Below are positions 1-4,896 of a stretch of 8,081 nt of DNA, in pieces; the stretch's first letter is position 1, and every line of letters begins with the position of its first letter. The position numbers and the translations under genes are program-made. The stretch covers positions 1 through 8,081 of the forward strand of contig WJJV01000088.1 of NCBI GenBank assembly GCA_014729495.1, written 5' to 3'. The notes beneath the pieces are model-generated. The model was not told the origin of the DNA. It ran no database searches and saw nothing but the letters and a program-made list of their open reading frames with translations. This DNA comes from Candidatus Woesearchaeota archaeon. Lineage in GTDB: Archaea; Nanobdellota; Nanobdellia; Woesearchaeales; UBA12501.

Positions 1-4
1 AGTG

Positions 5-45
5 TAGAGGGAAAACCAGTTACGTAAGTTCTGGTTTTCCCTTTA
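5..45. repeat. Strong inverted repeat / hairpin at left edge
   Basis: AGGGAAAACCAG at 8-19 is the exact reverse complement of 31-42, giving a perfect 12-bp stem. It extends to 15 pairs (5-19 with 31-45) if one G-U pair is allowed in RNA. The 11-nt loop contains the palindrome TTACGTAA (20-27). No long T-run follows on either strand, so a classical intrinsic terminator is not clear. It could be the end of a transcription unit lying to the left, a structured RNA, or the end of a small repeat element. The structure is plain in the sequence; its role is unknown. Confidence 0.7.
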
Positions 46-54
46 CGAGTAGGA

Positions 55-73
55 CAAATTGCGAAGCAATTTG
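55..73. repeat. GCGAAGC palindromic mini-element, copy 1
   Basis: CAAATTGC (55-62) pairs with GCAATTTG (66-73) around a GAA triloop, giving a perfect 8-bp stem. The core GCGAAGC (61-67) is a sequence known to form an exceptionally stable DNA mini-hairpin. The element lies directly before a copy of the 59-bp tandem unit, at a place where the second copy has no such palindrome, which suggests it was inserted. Confidence 0.6.
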
Positions 74-74
74 G

Positions 75-302
75 CCGTATATGAGTCCACCGTTGTTGTT
101 GCTGCAATATAAGTTAAAAACTCTCTTTCTTGACCGTGTACGAATCCATTGTTGTTGTTACAAATGCGAAGCTTTTGTAACTAAGAAAATCTTAGATTTT
201 CTGTTGCTGCCGTATAAGTTATAGGATCTCCTTTTTGGCTGTCTGCTGCCATTATAATAAACATATCTCAACCCCCTTATTGCTGCTGTATAAATCATAA
301 AC
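75..302. repeat. Degenerate 59-bp tandem repeat array
   Basis: Unit 1 spans 75-133. Unit 2 spans 134-238 and equals the same 59 bp plus a 46-nt insertion. The first 26 bases of the two units (75-100 and 134-159) differ at only five positions, all transitions. The block GCTGC-N-R-TATAA recurs at 101, 206 and 282 with matching downstream bases, and more loosely at 245. The later two copies are partial. Because 59 is not a multiple of three and stops interrupt it, the array looks non-coding. Together with the flanking hairpins it fills the 350-nt gene-free stretch before the epimerase. Its function is unknown. Confidence 0.6.
158..202. mobile_element. Double-hairpin insert splitting tandem unit 2
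   Basis: Two hairpins lie side by side. TTACAAA (158-164) pairs with TTTGTAA (174-180), with an inner GC-GAA-GC mini-hairpin at 166-172. AGAAAATC (184-191) pairs with GATTTTCT (195-202) around a TTA loop. In unit 1 GTTGTTGTT runs straight into GCTGC; here GTTGTTGTT (151-159) is separated from GTTGCTGC (203-210) by this segment. The pattern fits insertion of 43 nt plus a duplicated GTT, but the GTT microsatellite makes the duplication ambiguous. It carries no gene, so if it is mobile it would be a tiny non-autonomous palindromic element. Confidence 0.4.
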
Positions 303-316
303 TTCCATATGATACC

Positions 317-330
317 AGAAAAGTTATAAA
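317..330 (+). promoter_or_regulatory. Leaderless archaeal promoter of the epimerase gene
   Basis: TATA-like TTATAAA at 324-330 is preceded by a purine-rich BRE-like AGAAAAG at 317-323. The TATA centre is 26 nt upstream of the A of the ATG at 353. This is the usual archaeal TATA-to-start-of-transcription spacing, so the mRNA probably begins at the start codon. No SD motif is visible before the ATG, in agreement. Confidence 0.6.
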
Positions 331-352
331 CAAGCTGGCCAAACCAGAAATC

Positions 353-1300
353 ATGGCAAGATGTCTTGTTACAGGAGGCGCTGGATTCATAGGAAGCCAC
401 ATAGTTGATGCTCTTCTGGCCAGAGAGGATGAAGTTGTGGTGATTGACAATTTCTTTGACAGCAAAAGAGAGAACCTTGACCATGTAAAAGACAGGATTG
501 AACTTGTTGAGGGAGACATAAGGGATAAGGAGCTCATGGACAGGCTCTGCAGAGGCACTGATTTCATATTCCATGAAGCAGCAAGAAGGTCTGTGCCTGC
601 TTCACTAAAAGATCCTTTTGAATATAATGATGTGAACATAAACGGAACCCTGAACATACTTGAGGCTGCAAGAAAGAATGATGTCAAGAGAGTGATATCT
701 GCTTCCAGCTCTTCAGTTAATGGTGATGCAGAGGTGTTCCCTCAGAAAGAGGATGTCAATCCTGATCCAAGATCCCCTTATGCACTGACAAAACTTGCTG
801 CAGAGAAGTATCTGAGGATATACTGGAAACTCTACGGGCTTGAGACTGTCTCTCTAAGGTATTTCAATGTGTTCGGACCAAGGCAGGATCCTAATAGCCA
901 GTATGCTGTTGTCATTCCCCTGTTCATAAAGGCAATATCAGATGGCAAGCCTCCAGTAATATTTGGGGATGGAAGCCAGAGCAGGGATTACACATATGTC
1001 GCCAATGTTGTTGAAGGCAACATACTTGCCTCACAGGCCCCTAAAGAAAAGGCTGCTGGAGAGGTCTTCAACATAGCTGACGGAAACTCAATAAGCGTGA
1101 ATGAGCTTGCTGAGAGGATCAACAAGATGCTAGGAAAGGACATAAAACCAGAGCATACTGAAGAGCGGCCAGGAGATGTGCAAAAGACCCAGGCAGACAA
1201 CAGCAAGGCAAAGGAGCTTCTGGGCTATGAGGGCAAGGTGAGCTTTGAGCAGGGACTGAAGAATACTGTTGAATGGTTCAGGAAGGAATTATCTAAATAA
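353..1300 (+). CDS. NAD-dependent sugar-nucleotide 4-epimerase (extended SDR)
   Basis: This cytoplasmic extended short-chain dehydrogenase/reductase most likely interconverts UDP-glucose/UDP-galactose or their N-acetylhexosamine forms for glycan synthesis. At 315 residues it has the family's usual length. Visible motifs are the Rossmann TGGAGFIGSH at 7-16, the adenosine-binding acid in VVIDNF (29-34), the serine-rich catalytic strand (117-121), catalytic Y143 and K147 in PYALTK, and the substrate-loop motifs RYFNVFGPRQDP (169-180) and RDYTYV (211-216). The stretch from RYFNVFG to VIPLF resembles WbpP/Gne-type UDP-GlcNAc epimerases as well as archaeal GalE, so substrate cannot be fixed. One oddity is VNGD at 122-125, where most relatives have VYGD. 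The ATG at 353 is supported by the leaderless promoter and by the Rossmann motif starting right after it. The gene stands alone on the plus strand and converges on the flavoprotein gene with 15 nt between them. Confidence 0.93.
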   Translation: MARCLVTGGAGFIGSHIVDALLAREDEVVVIDNFFDSKRENLDHVKDRIELVEGDIRDKELMDRLCRGTDFIFHEAARRSVPASLKDPFEYNDVNINGTLNILEAARKNDVKRVISASSSSVNGDAEVFPQKEDVNPDPRSPYALTKLAAEKYLRIYWKLYGLETVSLRYFNVFGPRQDPNSQYAVVIPLFIKAISDGKPPVIFGDGSQSRDYTYVANVVEGNILASQAPKEKAAGEVFNIADGNSISVNELAERINKMLGKDIKPEHTEERPGDVQKTQADNSKAKELLGYEGKVSFEQGLKNTVEWFRKELSK

Positions 1301-1315
1301 TGGATTACAGAGATC

Positions 1316-2428
1316 TCATAAGATAAATCTGAGCAGGCCTGGCTTCGCAAGCAGGACATCAAAGATGAATCTTTTTGGAAAGTCCATATCGCCTTTTTTC
1401 CTCAATACTTTCTTGACATCAGAATCATTCAGTGTTCTCAGCAGGGATTCCTTCATATTATCATCCATTGAGTTCAGCTTTTTCCTGAGCCTCAGATGAA
1501 GCCAGAGATTCCTTCTTATGAACCCTATCCTTTTCTCATAGTCCATATCTCCTGACTTGATTGCTTTGAGAAGTTCTTTTGCAGCAAGCATCCCGTTCAC
1601 GACGCCTCCGCCGGACGTCGCCTTTACCTGCATTGCAGCATCTCCGATGAGGAAGGTATTCTTTGCCTTGTTCTGCACAGGAATCTTCCTGTAGACTGGA
1701 ATTATTCCTGCGCTTCTATCCTTCACTTCATGATCATGGAACTTTTCCTTAAGCAGTCTTCTCAGGTAACCAGCAGGATTGGTATAGGATGCGAGCCCGA
1801 CCTTTGCATGATCCTCATCAAGAGGGACTGTCCATGCAAAGAATCCATCTGAATACCTCCTGTCAAGGAAGACATACACTCTGTCTTTCTCAAAGAAAGG
1901 CTTCTTTGTCCTGAGGATCACCTGGGTTCCTGTCCAGAAAATCCTCTTCCCATACAGTCCGGACTGCCTGGCCACAGATGAGTGAGGCCCGTCAGCTCCT
2001 ACCAGGGAAGATGCCTGCATGATCTTCTCAGAATTCCCTGAAGATAATTTTACATTTATGTTATCTCCTGCCTTATGGCTGATGTATTTCTTTCCGAGCA
2101 TGATCCTGCAGCCAGCTTTGTCTGCTCTCTCTGCGACTGCCTGGTCAAACAATGTCCTGTCAAACACATAGGCCTTTGGCTGTCCTGCAGATATCTCAAA
2201 TGAGGACTTTCCGCAGCTTATCACAGCCCCATTGACACTGTTCTGTATTGACTTCTTTACCCAGGATATTGGGATCAGCTCTTCCAGATTCCTGCTTATG
2301 AGTCCTGTGCATTGCTCTGGGATACCTATTTCTCTCTTCTGCTCGATTATCCTGCATGGAATATTGTTCTTTGAAAGAAGATAGCCCAGATATGATCCTG
2401 CTGGCCCTGCTCCGATTATTGATATCAT
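1316..2428 (-). CDS. Geranylgeranyl-reductase-family FAD-dependent oxidoreductase
   Basis: This 370-residue flavoprotein has the archaeal geranylgeranyl reductase architecture. In archaea such enzymes hydrogenate isoprenoid double bonds, for example in digeranylgeranyl-glycerophospholipids or polyprenyl carriers, at the inner face of the membrane. Visible motifs are GAGPAG (6-11) for the FAD dinucleotide, an acid at E29 ending strand two, IPEQCTG (36-42) with the conserved Cys, GADGPHS (144-150), the substrate-pocket motif FFAWTVP followed by VG (196-211), and IGDAAMQVKATSGGG (261-275) binding FAD. The ATG overlaps the stop of the upstream nucleotidyltransferase (ATGA). GAGG lies 8 nt before the ATG, supporting this start and translational coupling. 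The family assignment is strong. The exact substrate (membrane lipid, dolichol-like carrier or menaquinone side chain) is inferred only. Confidence 0.9.
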   Translation of the reverse strand: MISIIGAGPAGSYLGYLLSKNNIPCRIIEQKREIGIPEQCTGLISRNLEELIPISWVKKSIQNSVNGAVISCGKSSFEISAGQPKAYVFDRTLFDQAVAERADKAGCRIMLGKKYISHKAGDNINVKLSSGNSEKIMQASSLVGADGPHSSVARQSGLYGKRIFWTGTQVILRTKKPFFEKDRVYVFLDRRYSDGFFAWTVPLDEDHAKVGLASYTNPAGYLRRLLKEKFHDHEVKDRSAGIIPVYRKIPVQNKAKNTFLIGDAAMQVKATSGGGVVNGMLAAKELLKAIKSGDMDYEKRIGFIRRNLWLHLRLRKKLNSMDDNMKESLLRTLNDSDVKKVLRKKGDMDFPKRFIFDVLLAKPGLLRFIL

Positions 2429-3144
2429 AATATTTTCCTCTGAAGTGCTTTGTCATATTCCTCTTTTGTCCCTATGCTGCACAATCTATGGCCAGAATCA
2501 AAACCATAAAGTCTTCCCTTGGATGCAAGCAGAGGAAAAACATCCTTCTCAAGCATTATCTTTTTCATTTGAGGCATCAAAGACAGTATCTCAGGCTCAA
2601 AAAGATAGTTTCCTGTGCTGATAATATTGCTTGGTGCATATGTTGGATCAGGTTTTTCGACAAATCTGATGATCCGGTTATGTCTGATGTCAACCACACC
2701 CTTGCCCCTGACATCTCCTGTCCCGGTGAGCGCTATTGATACGCCTGCCTTGTTATCCTTATGCTGCCTGTAGAAATCCTCAAGCCCTTTCCTTCCCATC
2801 CTAAGGATATCATCGCAGTTCACCACCATGAATGTGTCCTGGAAATCATCCTTAGCTGCAAGATTCATCCATCCGCCTGTTCCCAATGGCTCTTTCTCTA
2901 CAATATACTCTATCCTTATGCCAGGATTAGGTCTGTCTCTGAAATAGTCCATTATCTGGGAGGCATGATGGCCTATGGAGAGGTATATCTCCTCAATACC
3001 CATATCTTTCAGGTTATCTATCACATACTCTGTTATTGTCCTGCCATGAATCTTTACTAGAGCCTTGGGAATCCTGCTTTTAGTCACCTGCCTGATCCTT
3101 GTTCCCAGGCCTCCTGCAAGAACAACAGCCTTTTTTACCCCCAT
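2425..3144 (-). CDS. Sugar-1-phosphate nucleotidyltransferase
   Basis: This 239-residue enzyme of the NTP_transferase (RmlA/GMP-like GT-A fold) family joins a sugar-1-phosphate to an NTP to give an activated sugar nucleotide. Visible motifs are LAGGLGTR (9-16) and PKAL (26-29) of the nucleotide-binding signature, EPLGTGGWMNLA (85-96) contacting base and sugar, metal-binding NCDDI (109-113), FVEKP (161-165), and STGNYLFEPEIL (176-187). It ends after the catalytic domain, without the left-handed beta-helix acyltransferase-like tail of longer relatives. LGTGG is closest in feel to HddC-like and mannose-1-phosphate guanylyltransferase relatives, so base and sugar are undetermined. It is first in a two-gene unit with the flavoprotein (4-nt overlap) and has its own leaderless-type promoter, so the ATG at 3144 is preferred. 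Confidence 0.92.
   Translation of the reverse strand: MGVKKAVVLAGGLGTRIRQVTKSRIPKALVKIHGRTITEYVIDNLKDMGIEEIYLSIGHHASQIMDYFRDRPNPGIRIEYIVEKEPLGTGGWMNLAAKDDFQDTFMVVNCDDILRMGRKGLEDFYRQHKDNKAGVSIALTGTGDVRGKGVVDIRHNRIIRFVEKPDPTYAPSNIISTGNYLFEPEILSLMPQMKKIMLEKDVFPLLASKGRLYGFDSGHRLCSIGTKEEYDKALQRKIL
2437..2440 (-). promoter_or_regulatory. Shine-Dalgarno site of the flavoprotein gene
   Basis: GAGG on the minus strand, 8 nt before the ATG at 2428, lies inside the last codons of the upstream gene. It fixes the start and, with the ATGA overlap, points to reinitiation or coupled translation. Confidence 0.6.
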
Positions 3145-3164
3145 GACAGTTATTTCATATTAGA

Positions 3165-3172
3165 GATATAAA
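3165..3172 (-). promoter_or_regulatory. TATA box of the nucleotidyltransferase-flavoprotein operon
   Basis: TTTATATC on the minus strand is centred about 25 nt upstream of the ATG at 3144, with A-rich GCTAAATA upstream as a weak BRE. The spacing predicts transcription starting at or next to the ATG. No SD is seen in between, which fits a leaderless first gene. Confidence 0.55.
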
Positions 3173-3180
3173 TATTTAGC

Positions 3181-3237
3181 GGTTAGAAAAAACAGAGAGA
3201 AAAGAGAAAAATAAAAGATATAAAAAAGAGATAAAGA
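3181..3237 (-). terminator. T-rich archaeal terminator after the surface-protein gene
   Basis: Directly after the TGA of the 466-residue gene, the minus strand is an almost pure pyrimidine tract with repeated runs of four to six T, read on the plus strand as a purine tract with A-runs at 3186-3191, 3197-3200, 3204-3208 and 3222-3227. Archaeal RNA polymerase terminates on such T-runs without needing a hairpin. It sits just before the TATA box of the next gene on the same strand and so separates the two units. Confidence 0.6.
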
Positions 3238-4638
3238 TCAGTAGTAGGTCTGGCTTGCGCTATCGTCAAACTCGTCCTCTTCGTCCTCATCATCAGTTCC
3301 TTTCATCTTGTTGAAAGCTATGATAAGTCCGAGGATTACCAAGAGCACTATAAGCACTACTAGCCCTACAAGCAGTCCTTTCTTGACGCTGTCCCATCCG
3401 CCTTCTTCGCTTCCAGGCTCGCCTTCAACAACATTGACATTCAGAGGGAATTCCTTGAGTGTCTCGTCATTGCTGCTTACCTTGACTCCGAAGGTGTGTG
3501 AACCTAGTGTTGAATCCTCATTTGCTGACACATAGACATAGAATGTCTCTGTAGCTCCTGATTCAACAACTGAAAGTGTGCTTGGGCTTACTTTGACTGT
3601 GCCGAATGACTCTACACCGCTGACTGCAACAGAGAAGCTCTTTGCATCAGATCCTGTGTTGGTGACTGAGACTGGATAGATCACTCCGCCCTGGCCCCTT
3701 GCTGTATCCTGTGTCTGAGGACCTGCAGTTATCTGGACCTTTCCTGGCTGGTTGTCTCCATCTCCGCTTCCTGAATCACCTGTTCCGGACTGTGAGTCTT
3801 CATCTCCAACAACATAGATGTTGTATCTCTCTTCTGTCTCCTTATAGCCGTCATCATACTCAACTGTAACCATAACCTCATAGTCTCCTGTATTAGCTGT
3901 TGAAGGGATTCTCATGTACATCTCTTCTGAGGAGACTGAATCGTCTGATTCCAGCTCATCTATATAATCGACTGCATAAAGATTCAGTTCAGGGATCTCG
4001 ACCTTGACCTTTACACTGTCCTGGTCGTCTGTTCCGATATTCTTTACCCTGACAACGCCCAGCAGTGCTCTTCCTGCCTTGACTTCATTGCTTGGGTTGA
4101 ATGTCACATCCCTGATTGATACTGCATTCTTCTTAGCATCTATGTATAGTGGATAATTGTAGGTCTTTACAGCTCCTGTCCTTCCTGCGACAGTGACCCT
4201 GAGATCATATGCATCCATATCCATTGATGATGGAAGCTCAAGATCAAGCTCTTTTATGTAGAGCCTTCCTTCCCTGATATCAAATGTCTCAGAATCGTCT
4301 GAAAGCCTGTTGTGATCATCTCCATAAACTCTTGCTTCGATAGTGACATCATCAAAGTCCTCATTGCCCATTATCTCGACCTTGACCTCAACTTCCTGGT
4401 CCCTTTCAAGATTGAGCCTTACCTCATCACCATTCTCCACAATATCTCCGTCAATCTTTACCCAGATGACGTCAAGCTCAGGCAGATCTCCCTGATTAAG
4501 GACATCTTCCTGATCATTCCTTGTAAAGTTGCCTTCTGTCCTGTTCTCATACTCGACAGCAAACGCAGTGCTTGAAAGCAGCAGCATTGCGACAAGCGAA
4601 AACAAAACAAACGCTGTCTTCATTTTCTTACCAAACAT
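3238..4638 (-). CDS. Secreted, membrane-anchored S-layer-like surface protein
   Basis: A 466-residue acidic protein built like the putative S-layer proteins annotated in DPANN archaea. Residues 1-27 form a Sec signal peptide (basic start, hydrophobic core 8-25, AFA before the cut). Then come an Asp/Glu-rich beta domain (about 54-168), a CARDB-like domain (about 171-277), a Gly/Ser/Asp linker (279-299) and an Ig-like or NEW3-like domain (300-404). One membrane helix follows (about 421-442), then a cytoplasmic tail that is mainly Asp/Glu (449-459). N-glycosylation sequons NRT (32-34) and NFT (37-39) sit near the mature N-terminus. The first ATG is chosen over Met6 because GGAGGT lies 8 nt before it. 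Its promoter, SD and terminator are all clear, which fits strong, separate expression. The fold and location are well supported; assembly into a lattice is inferred. Confidence 0.85.
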   Translation of the reverse strand: MFGKKMKTAFVLFSLVAMLLLSSTAFAVEYENRTEGNFTRNDQEDVLNQGDLPELDVIWVKIDGDIVENGDEVRLNLERDQEVEVKVEIMGNEDFDDVTIEARVYGDDHNRLSDDSETFDIREGRLYIKELDLELPSSMDMDAYDLRVTVAGRTGAVKTYNYPLYIDAKKNAVSIRDVTFNPSNEVKAGRALLGVVRVKNIGTDDQDSVKVKVEIPELNLYAVDYIDELESDDSVSSEEMYMRIPSTANTGDYEVMVTVEYDDGYKETEERYNIYVVGDEDSQSGTGDSGSGDGDNQPGKVQITAGPQTQDTARGQGGVIYPVSVTNTGSDAKSFSVAVSGVESFGTVKVSPSTLSVVESGATETFYVYVSANEDSTLGSHTFGVKVSSNDETLKEFPLNVNVVEGEPGSEEGGWDSVKKGLLVGLVVLIVLLVILGLIIAFNKMKGTDDEDEEDEFDDSASQTYY

Positions 4639-4646
4639 TTTTAATT

Positions 4647-4652
4647 ACCTCC
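4647..4652 (-). promoter_or_regulatory. Strong Shine-Dalgarno site of the S-layer-like gene
   Basis: GGAGGT on the minus strand, 8 nt before the ATG at 4638, decides this start. It lies between two TAATTA blocks (4642-4647 and 4660-4665) that could pair weakly and leave most of the SD in the loop. Confidence 0.75.
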
Positions 4653-4733
4653 AATCAGCTAATTATGAATGAGACTGTATATGAAACCACACCCCAAAAT
4701 GCTCTTTTTTCTTTGATGGTAAAATGGCACTGA

Positions 4734-4747
4734 TATTTAAATGTTTC
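4734..4747 (-). promoter_or_regulatory. BRE/TATA promoter of the S-layer-like gene
   Basis: On the minus strand GAAACA (4747-4742, BRE) is followed by TTTAAATA (4741-4734, TATA). Transcription is predicted near 4711-4713, leaving a leader of about 73 nt that contains the SD. The block matches the promoter of the neighbouring 1006-residue surface protein at 13 of 14 bases. Confidence 0.65.
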
Positions 4748-4787
4748 GTTTGATTTAGCATATTAGAGTAGTTAATCTTTTTATTTA

Positions 4788-4806
4788 TTGTTTAGTGACT
4801 AAACAA
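4788..4806. promoter_or_regulatory. 19-bp perfect dyad, candidate regulator-binding site
   Basis: TTGTTTAGTGACTAAACAA has 9-bp perfect arms around a single central base (4797). A one-base spacer makes an RNA hairpin of the whole arm unlikely and resembles an operator for a dimeric DNA-binding protein. It lies 40 bp upstream of the BRE of the S-layer-like gene and about 90 bp past the stop of the 1006-residue gene. The position suits an upstream activator site. The binding partner is unknown. Confidence 0.5.
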
Positions 4807-4870
4807 CACCCTAACAACACTATGTCCAAAACCAGATCAGTGCTGATTTATCCCACCTTATTTTTGCATT

Positions 4871-4876
4871 AAAAAA
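4871..4876 (-). terminator. Possible T-run terminator of the large surface-protein gene
   Basis: A run of six T on the minus strand begins 20 nt after the TGA at 4897-4899. It is the only clear T-run before the 19-bp dyad, so it is the best candidate, though weak compared with the tract at 3181-3237. Confidence 0.35.
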
Positions 4877-4896
4877 GTGATAGCCCTTACAAACAC

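Noticed and set aside
190..252. Minus-strand short ORF starting at 252 with GGTTGAG upstream.
   Set aside because: It is only about 23 codons, ends inside the hairpin insert and is made of tandem-repeat sequence; nothing supports translation.
23..304. Minus-strand peptide repeats (Y-N-L-Y-G-S-N and N-N-G-x-x-x-G-Q types) in the left region, suggesting a decayed protein gene.
   Set aside because: The repeated peptides fall in more than one frame, stops interrupt them, and the 59-bp unit is not a multiple of three, so the similarity is better explained by nucleotide tandem repeats. A decayed gene remains a remote option.
1301..1320. GAGATCTC palindrome (1310-1317) between the convergent genes as a terminator.
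   Set aside because: It is only 8 bp with no loop and no T-run, and overlaps the flavoprotein stop codon; most likely chance.
4835..4848. ATCAG/CTGAT inverted repeat in the 4639-4896 intergenic region.
   Set aside because: Five-base arms with a two-base centre are expected by chance in this AT-rich stretch; only the 19-bp dyad stands out.
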